NCBI RefSeq assembly: GCF_025370775.1
Contig: NZ_JAMXEX010000003.1
Location: forward strand, 248,001 to 312,000
From: Ancylothrix sp. D3o
GTDB lineage: Bacteria; Cyanobacteriota; Cyanobacteriia; Cyanobacteriales; Oscillatoriaceae
DNA length: 64,000 nt
Direction: 5' to 3'
In this document: piece by piece, positions 51,985 to 61,196 of the stretch
How positions within the stretch are numbered: the first letter of the stretch is position 1
Layout: each line of letters starts with the position of its first letter
Program-made: the position numbers and the translations under genes
The notes under the pieces: generated by a model
Told to the model about the DNA's origin: nothing
What the model saw: the letters and a program-made list of their open reading frames with translations, nothing else
Databases searched by the model: none

Positions 51985-54900
51985 TTATGGTAGCGTCTCT
52001 CCAATAGGTAAATACCTAATTTTATATGGTGCACCTGTTGGTCGTTGAATTTCCACAGTAGGCGCATCAACGCTAGTAGCGTTCGGTCGCACAATAATAG
52101 TGGTTTCATCAGGAAGATTTGTGGTATAAGTCCCAGGATTATCTATTTTTGGTATAACTTCTGATTTGAATTTAAAAACAAAAAAAGTGAAAAAATCCAT
52201 GTAAGCAGCAGCCTGTTGAAACACAGCATTTTTCCAATAGTTTCTATTCCCAACCGGGCCATTAGCACTATTTAAATATTCTATGATAGCCCTGTCTACT
52301 TCTGGATTTAATGGATAAGGATTTCCACCTCCAGAACCACCCTCTCCACCAAAACCGGCCTCCAACAAATCACCCTCACCGGCATCATATCCCTCAGAAA
52401 AATACACATTCTGAGAGCTATAACTATAACCATTCGTATCCCCCCCGCCACTTTCATAAACAGAGTAATACTGCTCATTATCCCAAAAATAAGAACTCCA
52501 AGAATTACTCCAATACCGATAGCCATTATCCAACTGATACCAATATTTTGACAAAGACCAATTATTACCACGATTCCAATAATCGGAATTCTGAGAACCC
52601 GATTCCCCATCAGAACCATTTAACTGCCACGACCAACTTTTTCCCCCATTCCAGATAGATTCACTCCAGAAATAACCAAAACTAGAACCAGTAGAATTTG
52701 ACCAATAACTGCTATTATTCCACCCATCCTCAGATTTTGACCAACTTGAACCAAAGCTGATACTTTCTGAAGATGAACCATCTCTGTAAGTTATTCCTGA
52801 CTGACTATTATTGGACGAGTAGCTATCGCTGCTATTGTACGAAGTCGAAGAGTTCTCATTATAATTGCTAAAACTTTTAGAACTTCCATTCCCATAGCTA
52901 CTACTTTGACTAAAAGAATTATACCAATCACTTGTAACTTTATTAAAAGATTGCGAATCATTAAACCACAAGCTTTCTGAGTTACTGTAGCCCTCATATC
53001 CATACCACCGATATTTTTGTTCCCAAGAATAGTTACTACTAGACGAGCTAGAACTATTGCTAACACTGCTGTAACCAGGATAAAAATAATGTGAATTTGA
53101 GGAATAAGAACTCTCACTATTTTGGCTACCTTGATACATCACCCAAGTGCTATCCCAGTAAGAGTTATTATTCCATTCATTAAAACTCTGACTGCTGCTA
53201 TTAATTTCATAACCATTTCCACTGCTGTGCCAGTTATCACTACTTGAAGAAGATTCAGAATTTTCGCTGCTTTCGTCATACCAATTACCGGTATCTTCTG
53301 CTGGATATGGTGATACTACTTGAACTGTGCTGCCATTAGAACTAAAACCCCCTGAATTCCCTACTGAAATCGCTATGGGGATACTATTATCGCTGTTGCT
53401 AGAATCACCTGAGTTGTCAGTTGGCCACCCACCTTCTTCTAGCCAAGATACCGGCACCGCTTGAACTTCTGCCAACGGACTCTCACTAATCAGGGAATTA
53501 TTTATAGGACTTACGTTTGTGGGTTCAGAAACCGGGTTTTTTATCGGTATTAAAGTCTCTATAGGATTGGATAAAAATCCTGTTTCTAATTTGGTATTTT
53601 CTGGAAGAATTTGTAATGCCTTTTCCACAGATGAAGAAACATTTAATAACCCAAAACCCGTAAGCGCATCCCAACCGGCTGTATTCAAATCAGTAGCCGT
53701 CTCTAATAGAATTACCTTAACTTGTTGGTAACTTAACTCAGGATTTGCAGCCCAAACTAAGGACGCTGCACCCGTTACTGTAGCGGCGGCGGTTGAGGTT
53801 CCAACAACTTTACCCACTCCCTCTCCTACTGTGGAAAATAGGGGCTTTTCTTGCGTACCACCTTCAGCTAAAATGCTTAAACCTTCCCCATAATTAGAAT
53901 AATCAGCGCGATTCCAATTATCTACCGCCCCAACGGTAATAATATTGTCAAACTCTTTAGATGCACCGGCTAAAGCAGACACTTCTTTTCCTTTATTTCC
54001 AGCGGCTACTACAATTAAAACGTTATTTTGACGTGCATATTCAATAGCATCTTTTTCTTTAGCTGTTAATTCAAAGCGGGGACTCATGCTATAGGAATCG
54101 TTAACCTCTGTTAATTCAAAGCTGAGGTTAATAATTGCATTTGGTTGTGATGAAGCAACAGCAGTATCTACAAATTCTCTTAAAGATTCTTCCCATTTAC
54201 CAGAACCCACCGCACGTCCTACCCAAATGGGTGCATCGTCATTGATTCCCTCAATACCAATGCCGTTATTTTTAGTAGCCGCTATTATTCCTAAAACAGC
54301 AGTACCATGCTCGTCGCCTTTTCCTGCTTGCAAGAGAGGATTTTTATCACCATCAATGCGGTCAGATCCTAAAATTATTTTTGAATAGTTAAGATCAGGG
54401 TTATGGGCAGAAAATCCGGTGTCTATTATTCCGATTAACGGTTGTGATTCTCTAGGAAAACTAAACTGCACCGGCCCTAAACTTTGTGGTGTCCTCAGTT
54501 CAAAAACTGTCGGTTCTATTGCCGATGCCGGTTCTAATATTTCTGTTTCAAAAATAATAGAAGCCGATTGAACGACATTTTCAGAAACAATAATAGCCGG
54601 TTCTATTATTGCGGTTTCAGAAACAATAGGAGACGTTTCTATTATCGGATTTTCAGAAACAATAGGAGCCGGTTCTATTGCGGTTTCAGAAACAATAGGA
54701 GCCGGTTCTATTGCGGTTTCAAAAACAATAAGAGCCGGTTCTATGGGCGAATTTTCTGCAATAATTGGTGTAAATTCACTTACCGGCTCAACGGATTTAA
54801 TAATGGCTGGTTCTTCGAGTTGGCCGGTGATACAATTAGATAACTGATTTTTATGAGATTTAGGACAATCCACCGCACCGGCTACTGGTTGAGGTCTGCT

Positions 54901-55209
54901 ATTATTCGGCAAACCTGTAACAATGTCATAAGCGGCTGATTTTTGTTTCTTCAAAGCAGGCGGTTGGGTTTTGCTCTGATTAGCTTCACTTTTTATTTTT
55001 CCACAATCAGCCTTTGTAATGTCAGCAGTAATTAAATTTTCTATGACGATTAATTCAGGCACCAGTTTATCATTATAAATCTCTGGCGATTCTCTTGTCA
55101 TGGTGCCAGAAAGCGGCGGAATTAAGTTAAAAAGGCTGTTTGATTCACTATCTAGGTTGTTATTACTTATGAGTGAAGTGCTGTTTAAGTCATCTAACTC
55201 AAATGCCAT
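51985..55209 (-). CDS. Giant subtilisin-like (S8) protein with Ser/Asn/Tyr/Trp-rich region and C-terminal domain
   Basis: 1074 aa from the ATG at 55209, preceded by GGGAG at a 7-nt spacing (a longer frame from 55257 lacks one). Order: hydrophilic N-terminus without a signal peptide; 11-residue repeats of the I-E-P-A-P-I-V-S-E-T-A type (about 145-225); S8 protease domain with Asp in I-I-D-T-G (near 262), His in D-E-H-G-T (near 301) and Ser in G-T-S-T-A (near 472), so the triad is complete. Then about 635-945 is an extreme low-complexity stretch dominated by S, N, Y, W and G, a glycine hinge, and a compact C-terminal domain (about 960-1074) ending in V-E-I-Q-R-P-T-G-A-P-Y-K-I-R-Y. Its export route is not evident. 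The overall plan (trafficking/repeat/protease/C-terminal domain plus small downstream gene) suggests a surface effector or polymorphic toxin. Confidence 0.88.
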   Translation of the reverse strand: MAFELDDLNSTSLISNNNLDSESNSLFNLIPPLSGTMTRESPEIYNDKLVPELIVIENLITADITKADCGKIKSEANQSKTQPPALKKQKSAAYDIVTGLPNNSRPQPVAGAVDCPKSHKNQLSNCITGQLEEPAIIKSVEPVSEFTPIIAENSPIEPALIVFETAIEPAPIVSETAIEPAPIVSENPIIETSPIVSETAIIEPAIIVSENVVQSASIIFETEILEPASAIEPTVFELRTPQSLGPVQFSFPRESQPLIGIIDTGFSAHNPDLNYSKIILGSDRIDGDKNPLLQAGKGDEHGTAVLGIIAATKNNGIGIEGINDDAPIWVGRAVGSGKWEESLREFVDTAVASSQPNAIINLSFELTEVNDSYSMSPRFELTAKEKDAIEYARQNNVLIVVAAGNKGKEVSALAGASKEFDNIITVGAVDNWNRADYSNYGEGLSILAEGGTQEKPLFSTVGEGVGKVVGTSTAAATVTGAASLVWAANPELSYQQVKVILLETATDLNTAGWDALTGFGLLNVSSSVEKALQILPENTKLETGFLSNPIETLIPIKNPVSEPTNVSPINNSLISESPLAEVQAVPVSWLEEGGWPTDNSGDSSNSDNSIPIAISVGNSGGFSSNGSTVQVVSPYPAEDTGNWYDESSENSESSSSSDNWHSSGNGYEINSSSQSFNEWNNNSYWDSTWVMYQGSQNSESSYSSNSHYFYPGYSSVSNSSSSSSSNYSWEQKYRWYGYEGYSNSESLWFNDSQSFNKVTSDWYNSFSQSSSYGNGSSKSFSNYNENSSTSYNSSDSYSSNNSQSGITYRDGSSSESISFGSSWSKSEDGWNNSSYWSNSTGSSFGYFWSESIWNGGKSWSWQLNGSDGESGSQNSDYWNRGNNWSLSKYWYQLDNGYRYWSNSWSSYFWDNEQYYSVYESGGGDTNGYSYSSQNVYFSEGYDAGEGDLLEAGFGGEGGSGGGNPYPLNPEVDRAIIEYLNSANGPVGNRNYWKNAVFQQAAAYMDFFTFFVFKFKSEVIPKIDNPGTYTTNLPDETTIIVRPNATSVDAPTVEIQRPTGAPYKIRYLPIGETLP
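54566..54760. repeat. 33-bp tandem repeat inside the subtilisin-like gene
   Basis: The unit beginning GAGCCGGTTCTATTGCGGTT recurs every 33 bp, with at least three clear copies and diverged ones at the edges. It encodes the 11-residue I-E-P-A-P-I-V-S-E-T-A unit. Confidence 0.8.
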
Positions 55210-55674
55210 TTTTAAACTCCCACAAAATAGATGCACGCCGTTATGATCAAGATACACCGGGATTTTTCAGGTGTTTCTTGTTTACCAGTTATGTTTATAG
55301 CAGCCAAGAATAACGCTTTTTTTCTGGAGCGTAAATCCGAAAAATTACTGAATTATAGGAGTCTTTAAAATCTGGCCGGTGGCGGAAGTAGTAACGATTT
55401 TTAAGCTTGCCAGCTTTTGATAATTTTTCTTTTTGCATAGAAAAATTAACCTAGGATTTTTTCACCAACCCGTCAAGCGTAAACTGACTGAAGTTAACCT
55501 AGAGAGGACAAAATAACTTTGACCTTAGAAACAGGGTTTTTGATCTGTTATTGGTCAAATGTCATTAGTCAAATGTCATTATTCAAAGGACAATTGACCA
55601 ATGAGATCCCCCCTACCCCCCTTTAAAAGGGGGAAGAGCAATGACAAAGGACAAATGACTATTGACTATAGCAA
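55210..55674. other. 465-bp spacer with a repeat element
   Basis: No supported gene. It holds the promoter region of the subtilisin-like gene and a dispersed repeat cluster at 55550-55672. Confidence 0.45.
55550..55672. repeat. Composite dispersed repeat with long inverted arms
   Basis: Direct copies of GTCAAATGTCATTA lie on the left, and AATGACAAAGGACAAATGACT on the right is roughly their inverse. The centre is the C-run/G-run hairpin CCCCCCTTTAAAAGGGGG. Such nested elements are typical non-coding repeats of filamentous cyanobacteria and can behave like MITEs. Confidence 0.6.
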
Positions 55675-56070
55675 TTACTTACACAGCGCATCAAAATAAA
55701 AACCCCTTCCCCCCGCCACCGTTGTATAATCACTATCATCACCGGCCAGTTGATTCCAGTCCTTTTGTTTTGGAATAGAATTTTGATCTGCCGATGCTAA
55801 CTGTCGTTGCTGACAATCTGCAAAAAATTGTCTCTGACTGCTTGTTTTTAACTGCCCATTGATAAACTGTTGCTGTACAAAAGTAGCATTCTTAACTTGT
55901 TGACCCGAAGGTAAACGCATACTTTTAACATCGCTAATTCTCTTCACTTTTACCGCACAACCAGTCCCGCACCCATGAGAAAATTCGCTTTGGCTGCGAG
56001 CATCCACACCAATAGCCATCCCCAGCACCCCCATCACCACCACTGCACTCATCAAATAAATTCTCTTCAT
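55675..56070 (-). CDS. Small secreted protein with four cysteines, unknown function
   Basis: 131 aa from the ATG at 56070. AAGGA lies 6 nt before it, but only 1 nt before the upstream in-frame ATG at 56076, so the inner start is better. A signal peptide (about residues 1-22, G-V-D-A) is followed by a mature part with C-G-T-G-C near the start and two more Cys near residues 86 and 130, likely two disulfides in the periplasm. No family is recognised. Confidence 0.65.
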   Translation of the reverse strand: MKRIYLMSAVVVMGVLGMAIGVDARSQSEFSHGCGTGCAVKVKRISDVKSMRLPSGQQVKNATFVQQQFINGQLKTSSQRQFFADCQQRQLASADQNSIPKQKDWNQLAGDDSDYTTVAGGRGFYFDALCK

Positions 56071-56188
56071 TTTCATTCCTTATCCCCAACTTCAAAAAAT
56101 TAAATGCTAACCATTTTATTTCGCTTATGATAACATTTCCTCGCTTTAGTTTATGATAGTGAACAGCACTCTTTAAGCTCCCGATAAA

Positions 56189-57007
56189 ATGCAAATTTGG
56201 CAAATAGATTTCTCCAAACGCCCCTACAAAGATAAAACCGGACAAACTCTCTGGGAATTATGCCTCTGTGACTCCTCAGATAGCGGCTTTAGGTACAGTT
56301 CGCTTTGTCCGCAATCACAGGTTAATGCAGAGTGGCTCACCAAAACTATCAAAACCGCTCAACAGGGAACTTTGCCAGAGCGTTTTGACGTCTTTCGTCC
56401 CCAGTGTTTAGGCTTAATAGAAACCAGTGCTAAAATCTTAGGGGTGCCGGTGCAACAAAACCCCCATTGTCAGCAGCTAAAAACTTGGTTAGCCGAGCAA
56501 AATTATCAAAATTCAGAATATTACACCGGCGAAATTTTTGACCCCCTTGCCATCGAACGCAACCCCCCAATCCCCCCACCCATTCAAGGGCAACAATGGC
56601 GTTTTGCAGCCCTAAATGCCGCTGATTTAATAGACGCATTTACAGACTTGCCCATTCCAATTTTAAATATGCCAAAATCACTTTATCCAGTCAACTTAGG
56701 CATAGCCTCCACCACACCCATCCCCGGCATTATTATAGATGCAGGCCGGCAATCAATGCGTTTAGCAAAATGGCTCCAAGAAACCCAACCCACTGCCTTA
56801 AATTATATCCCCGGCTCTCCCGACGGATTAATTTTAGAAGCCGGTTTAGCAGACAGGTGGGTACTAGCAACCTTTGAAGATACCGAAGTCTCAAAAGCAG
56901 GTCAAATTTATCAACAACGCAAACAACAATCACACCAATTACACTTTATTTTAATCCGCCCCGATGACTCAGGCATGACCTATACTGGTTTTTGGCTATT
57001 GCAATAA
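56189..57007 (+). CDS. Tab2/Atab2-family RNA-binding protein
   Basis: 272 aa. Recognised by W-E-L-C-L-C-D near residue 26, F-R-P-Q-C near 72, N-A-A-D-L-I near 152, the P-G-I-I-I-D-A-G-R-Q-S-M-R block near 180-193 and the C-terminal G-F-W-L-L-Q. Plant and algal homologues (Atab2, Tab2) bind the psaB mRNA leader and promote photosystem I translation; the cyanobacterial forms are less studied. It is cytoplasmic. It is transcribed alone, divergent from the small secreted protein. Confidence 0.9.
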   Translation: MQIWQIDFSKRPYKDKTGQTLWELCLCDSSDSGFRYSSLCPQSQVNAEWLTKTIKTAQQGTLPERFDVFRPQCLGLIETSAKILGVPVQQNPHCQQLKTWLAEQNYQNSEYYTGEIFDPLAIERNPPIPPPIQGQQWRFAALNAADLIDAFTDLPIPILNMPKSLYPVNLGIASTTPIPGIIIDAGRQSMRLAKWLQETQPTALNYIPGSPDGLILEAGLADRWVLATFEDTEVSKAGQIYQQRKQQSHQLHFILIRPDDSGMTYTGFWLLQ

Positions 57008-57188
57008 ATAGCCTTTTTAAGATAACTCCACCAAAAACCCGGTTTCTTTACAAAACAGGGTTTGTAAAAAACAAAAAAGCGAGCAAAAAACCCGGATGAA
57101 CAAAAAGAAAAACCGTAATTATTAGCCGCCAACTCCTACCATTTCTGAAAAATTGTAAATTTTAGCCAAATTTTCACCGCTGATATTT

Positions 57189-58469
57189 ATGAAAAAAATC
57201 AACCATTACTTACTGCTGACTTTTGCCTGTTTAGGAATAATACCGGCCCCGGTTGTCGCCCAAACTTCCATCCTTACATCGTTTCAAGCCGAGATTAATT
57301 CCAATTTATCAGAAACCGATTTTATTGATCAAACCAAACTCGAAAACCCGCAAATTGCCGCCAACCCATCCTCCGTTCCTTTTCCAAGTTTTGATAGTGA
57401 ATTCCTCGACGATCAACTTGAAAAATATCTCAAATTCACCGCAATTTCCGGCCCCCCCGATATCCTCATTGTCGGTAGTTCGCGGGGAGTACAAGGCATC
57501 GATCCAGCCGTATTACAGCAAGCAATAGCAGCCAGAGGAAACAGCAATTTAAAAATATTTAACTTTGGCATCAATGGCGCAACAGCCCAAGTTGTAGAAG
57601 TATTATTGCGGCAAATTTTAACCCCCGAACAATTACCCCGAATGATTATTTGGGCTGATGGCGTCAGAGCATTTAATAGCGGACGCATTGATCGAACCTA
57701 TAATGCCATCATTGCTTCAGAAGGATATCAAAGTTTAACCACCGGCAACCGTCCAACCCCAACCAAACCCGCGAATACGCCCCCAACTTCACGCCCCAGC
57801 AAACCCTCACGCCCCAGCACACCCTCACGCCCCAGCACACCCTCACGTCCGAACAGCCCCCCGCCCAGCCGTCCCACAACCATCCCCCCCGGAGGATTAA
57901 ATAGCGATCCGATTAATTTTCTACCCCAGATCCCCGTATCTTGGGCTGAGTCCACCGGCCAAATCACTCAACTCTCTTCCGACGCCGCCAAAACATCCCA
58001 AAAAATCGCCCAAACCCAAGCCAACCCAACCAACAACCCCGCCCTCAATGGCTTTAACGCCATTTCCACCCGTTTTAACCCCAACACCTATTACCAACGC
58101 TTTCCCCGTGTTGCCGGCCAGTATGACGGAGACTATGCCAATTTCAGCTTACAAGGAGAACAAACAATTGCTTTGCAATCTATAGTCGCCTTTACCAAAT
58201 CCCGCCGCATTCCTTTACTCGTTGTCAATCTGCCGTTAACGCGAGATTATTTAGATCCGGTACGGCTTAGACATGAAAGACAATTTGTGCAATTTATGTG
58301 GAGAACGGCTGGGAGTGCAGGCTTTATGTTTCGGGATTTATCGAGCCGGTGGCTCACAGAATATAATTATTTTGCTGACCCCAGCCACCTCAACCGTTTT
58401 GGAGCACAAGCCGTTTCCCAGCAACTAGCACAAGATAGAACAATACCCTGGCCGGCCACAAGACGCTAA
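57189..58469 (+). CDS. Secreted SGNH-like protein with Ser/Pro/Arg-rich repeat linker
   Basis: 426 aa. A signal peptide (about residues 1-25, V-V-A-Q) is followed by a first half carrying I-L-I-V-G-S-S-R-G (near 97, block I with the candidate nucleophile Ser). A low-complexity linker (about 190-235) has S-R-P-S-T-P units encoded by an 18-bp tandem repeat. The second half ends in F-A-D-P-S-H-L-N-R-F-G (near 405), whose D-x-x-H is the SGNH catalytic pair. Related cyanobacterial proteins of this type are annotated DUF1574. It probably acts on a cell-surface or secreted polysaccharide ester, but the substrate is unknown. Confidence 0.75.
   Translation: MKKINHYLLLTFACLGIIPAPVVAQTSILTSFQAEINSNLSETDFIDQTKLENPQIAANPSSVPFPSFDSEFLDDQLEKYLKFTAISGPPDILIVGSSRGVQGIDPAVLQQAIAARGNSNLKIFNFGINGATAQVVEVLLRQILTPEQLPRMIIWADGVRAFNSGRIDRTYNAIIASEGYQSLTTGNRPTPTKPANTPPTSRPSKPSRPSTPSRPSTPSRPNSPPPSRPTTIPPGGLNSDPINFLPQIPVSWAESTGQITQLSSDAAKTSQKIAQTQANPTNNPALNGFNAISTRFNPNTYYQRFPRVAGQYDGDYANFSLQGEQTIALQSIVAFTKSRRIPLLVVNLPLTRDYLDPVRLRHERQFVQFMWRTAGSAGFMFRDLSSRWLTEYNYFADPSHLNRFGAQAVSQQLAQDRTIPWPATRR
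57791..57849. repeat. 18-bp tandem repeat, about three copies
   Basis: The unit CCCTCACGCCCCAGCACA repeats in frame and encodes S-R-P-S-T-P in the linker of the SGNH-like protein. Copy number may vary between strains. Confidence 0.8.
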
Positions 58470-58505
58470 TTTTTGATACTTCCAGGTTGACACTTGCCGA
58501 AAGTG

Positions 58506-58709
58506 TTAATCAGCAACTTTAATTAAACCTTGCTGGAGGCCATCAAAAACTTTATTGATACTTTTGTGATCAGCTTCCGTTAAAAGGTCTTTAGAGAGCA
58601 GCGAAGTCATTAACAAACGCTGGTCAAATCGCGTAATTTGGCGCAGGCTAAAGATGCGCTCGACTACTTGCTCTAGTGAGATAGTAGATAGATACTCTGA
58701 TAGTTGCAT
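58506..58709 (-). CDS. Small conserved-looking protein, unknown function
   Basis: 67 aa from the ATG at 58709; a TTG at 58718 is possible. It is helical and hydrophilic, starting M-Q-L-S-E-Y-L-S-T-I-S-L-E-Q-V, with I-T-R-F-D-Q-R-L-L-M in the middle. It has no metal or membrane motif. The composition and clean start support a real gene. Its 3' end lies 36 bp from the convergent SGNH-like gene. The family is not recognised. Confidence 0.6.
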   Translation of the reverse strand: MQLSEYLSTISLEQVVERIFSLRQITRFDQRLLMTSLLSKDLLTEADHKSINKVFDGLQQGLIKVAD

Positions 58710-58918
58710 GGGGATCAAATTAAGGGGAAATTGTCAAAAAGAGCAATCTTTCTAATTTAAAGGATTTCCGGCACAAAAGTCTCCCTCAGCAAACCCGAAA
58801 ATCGTGATAATTTAGTTAAATTTTAGTGATTGTTATCATTGACAAAACAACAAATTTTTCAAGCCACGCAACTTTCCCGGTAAAATAGCTTGGCACAACA
58901 AAAAGGCAAAAAATTCTC

Positions 58919-59791
58919 ATGGCTCATGCAAAAATTGGCATCATCGGCGGTAGCGGACTTTACAAAATGGAAGCCCTCAAAGATGTCGAAGAAGTAACAA
59001 TAGACACACCTTTTGGCCCGCCCTCCGATGCCATCATTTTAGGAACCCTCGACAACACACGGGTAGCATTTTTGGCCCGACACGGACGCAACCACACCCT
59101 ATTGCCCACAGAATTACCCTTTCGGGCCAATATTTACGCCATGAAAAGTCTGGGAGTAGAGTATTTAATTTCAGCCTCAGCCGTTGGCTCACTCAGAGAA
59201 GAAGTCAAGCCGCTGGATATGGTAGTTCCCGATCAATTTATTGACCGCACTAAAAACCGCATTTCTACATTTTTTGGTGAGGGAATTGTAGCGCATATTA
59301 CCTTTGGTGAGCCGATTTGCACCAAACTAGCCGCAGTTTTGGCAGATGCAGTCGAAAGTTTACAATTGCCCGATGTCAGCTTACATCGAGGCGGTACATA
59401 TGTTTGTATGGAAGGGCCGGCCTTTTCCACCAAAGCCGAATCACATCTTTATCGCAGTTGGGACGCCACCATTATCGGCATGACGAATTTACCGGAAGCA
59501 AAATTAGCCCGCGAAGCCGAAATCGCATACGCAACTTTAGCCCTCGCCACAGACTATGATTGCTGGCATCCAGATCACGACAGCGTAACCGTTGAAATGG
59601 TCGTTGCCAACTTACACCGCAACGCCACCAACGCCCAAAAAGTCATTCAAGAAACCGTGCGCCGGTTAACAGAAAACCCCCCCGAAAGTAGCGCTCATTC
59701 TGCCTTGAAGTATGCTATTTTAACGCCTTTAGATAAAGTGCCGGCAGCCACAAAACAAAAACTTGAATTGTTGCTGAAAAAATATCTGTAA
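58919..59791 (+). CDS. mtnP: S-methyl-5'-thioadenosine phosphorylase
   Basis: 290 aa. The N-terminus [10 protein letters not shown] (phosphate loop), F-L-A-R-H-G-R-N-H (phosphate and sugar binding), and the central [10 protein letters not shown] and [13 protein letters not shown] match MTA phosphorylases of the PNP family. It cleaves methylthioadenosine, a by-product of polyamine synthesis, to adenine and methylthioribose-1-phosphate for methionine salvage. Other salvage genes are not adjacent. A TTGACA at 58839-58844 may belong to its promoter but lacks a good -10. Confidence 0.94.
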   Translation: MAHAKIGIIGGSGLYKMEALKDVEEVTIDTPFGPPSDAIILGTLDNTRVAFLARHGRNHTLLPTELPFRANIYAMKSLGVEYLISASAVGSLREEVKPLDMVVPDQFIDRTKNRISTFFGEGIVAHITFGEPICTKLAAVLADAVESLQLPDVSLHRGGTYVCMEGPAFSTKAESHLYRSWDATIIGMTNLPEAKLAREAEIAYATLALATDYDCWHPDHDSVTVEMVVANLHRNATNAQKVIQETVRRLTENPPESSAHSALKYAILTPLDKVPAATKQKLELLLKKYL

Positions 59792-59803
59792 CGGGTCAAT
59801 ATT

Positions 59804-59878
59804 CATTTGTCCTTTGACTGTTGACCAATGTAGGGGCGGCGCCGATTGGCGAACCCGCCCTAAACCCATGACAACTGA
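59804..59878. repeat. Dispersed repeat element with GTAGGGGC core
   Basis: CATTTGTCCTTTGACTGTTG on the left and CATGACAACTGACAAA on the right are partly inverse, around GTAGGGGCGGC and GAACCCGCCCTAAAC. It combines the arm type of 55550-55672 with the core type of 21642-21704. It fills the gap between the convergent mtnP and TPR genes. Confidence 0.5.
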
Positions 59879-59883
59879 CAAAT

Positions 59884-61185
59884 TTATCCAGCCGTCACCA
59901 TCTCCTCAAAGCCGATATTTTGGCGAATTGCATTAAAAAAAGCATCGTTTTTTGCCATTTGTTTTTTATTTGGGTTGAGATGAATTGAACGTCTTAAATT
60001 TTCCAAAGCCGAATCAGTTTTTCCTTGCAAAGCATAACAGCGAGCCTTTTCATACCACGCATCCGCAAATTCAGAATTAAACTGCAAAGACTTATTTAAA
60101 GCGCCCAGAGCCTCTTCAAAACGCCCCAATTGTGATAGCGCCACCCCTTTAGTACACCACGCCTGATAATCCTCATAATTCCCTTGAATTGCTCGGTCAC
60201 AATGAGCAATAACTTCTTGGGGGTTAGCCTCACCCCCATTAGAATATTGCGGCGTAACATCAAGCAGCCGGTCATCTAACTCATCTTCTTCTAAATGTAC
60301 TTGCGGCGTAGGTTCATAACGCTGATAAACATCATTAGTCGAGTGATTGTGTCTTTGTTCAACATAAGGTTCATAAATCACCTCCGTCACTCGCTCTTCC
60401 ACCGGCGCCTCTTCCGGTTGATAATTATTATTAAAACCGTCTTGAGGCGGTTCACTCCCCGGCTGAGAAACTTGGTTATTTAAAGGCTCTTGACTTTGTT
60501 GCTCTGGCCGTTCGTACCCCTCATTTAAACGATCTGTAGGAGGCTGCTGCGAACGCTCAAAAACATCCTTTAAAAGCTCCTCCGCTTTTGCTTGAGAGTT
60601 CACAGAATTTTCTATTGTATGGCGAGTTTCCGAAATCAAATTTTGCGTCGCCATTGCCATAGAAATCAGTTCCTTTAACTGCCCCACATTTTCCCCATTA
60701 TTTGATGGAGCCGTCGAATTAGTTGGGGTTTTTGGTTCCAATTCGGCATGAATTGATCTCACCAATTCTGCTTTTACCTCTTGACCCAATTCTTGTTTAA
60801 CTTCTGTTTTAATTTGAGAAGCTAAATGGCGTCGCAACAGCCACAAAGCAATAATTCCCGCAATTGGAAACAAAATTAAAAGACCCAACAAAAGATTTAA
60901 CAAAGAAGTCGTAAAGCCAAAACTCCGATTCACCTCTGCTTGAACTTGATTACGCAGTTCCGAACTATTTTTAACACTATTATCAACCGCTTTTTGGATA
61001 CGTTCTTGTTCGCGGCGTTGTTGTAATTCCTCGCGTTCTTTTTGAGACAAAACAGTTTCTTTTGGGGCTACAGAAGGTTTAGCAGCAGGAGCAGTTGGGG
61101 CTGCCGGTTGCCCAACTGCCGACATTGCACCGGCACCCAAAAGCAGAGTAGAAAGAACAAAAACAACTGAATGTTTGATTTTCAT
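59884..61185 (-). CDS. Membrane-anchored TPR protein (short paralogue)
   Basis: 433 aa. A signal-like helix (about residues 5-25) is followed by a charged coiled coil, a strong membrane helix (about 93-117, L-L-N-L-L-L-G-L-L-I-L) and a long disordered Q/P/E-rich segment. The C-terminal array has about three TPRs (about 325-420), ending L-N-P-N-K-K-Q-M-A-K-N-D-A-F. The gene is 11 bp downstream of a longer paralogue with the same plan, and the two surely form an operon born by duplication. TPRs should face the cytoplasm if both helices span. The function is unknown. Confidence 0.85.
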   Translation of the reverse strand: MKIKHSVVFVLSTLLLGAGAMSAVGQPAAPTAPAAKPSVAPKETVLSQKEREELQQRREQERIQKAVDNSVKNSSELRNQVQAEVNRSFGFTTSLLNLLLGLLILFPIAGIIALWLLRRHLASQIKTEVKQELGQEVKAELVRSIHAELEPKTPTNSTAPSNNGENVGQLKELISMAMATQNLISETRHTIENSVNSQAKAEELLKDVFERSQQPPTDRLNEGYERPEQQSQEPLNNQVSQPGSEPPQDGFNNNYQPEEAPVEERVTEVIYEPYVEQRHNHSTNDVYQRYEPTPQVHLEEDELDDRLLDVTPQYSNGGEANPQEVIAHCDRAIQGNYEDYQAWCTKGVALSQLGRFEEALGALNKSLQFNSEFADAWYEKARCYALQGKTDSALENLRRSIHLNPNKKQMAKNDAFFNAIRQNIGFEEMVTAG

Positions 61186-61196
61186 AAAAAAAGGCC

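Noticed and set aside
54566-54760. Possible CRISPR array
   Set aside because: Repeats are head-to-tail without spacers and encode in-frame protein repeats.
54568-54843. Plus-strand frame with F-R-N-N-R-S-R-F-Y repeats
   Set aside because: Antisense image of the 33-bp tandem repeat inside the subtilisin-like gene, whose frame has clear protease motifs.
55550-55672. Insertion sequence
   Set aside because: No transposase and too short; it is a non-coding repeat cluster.
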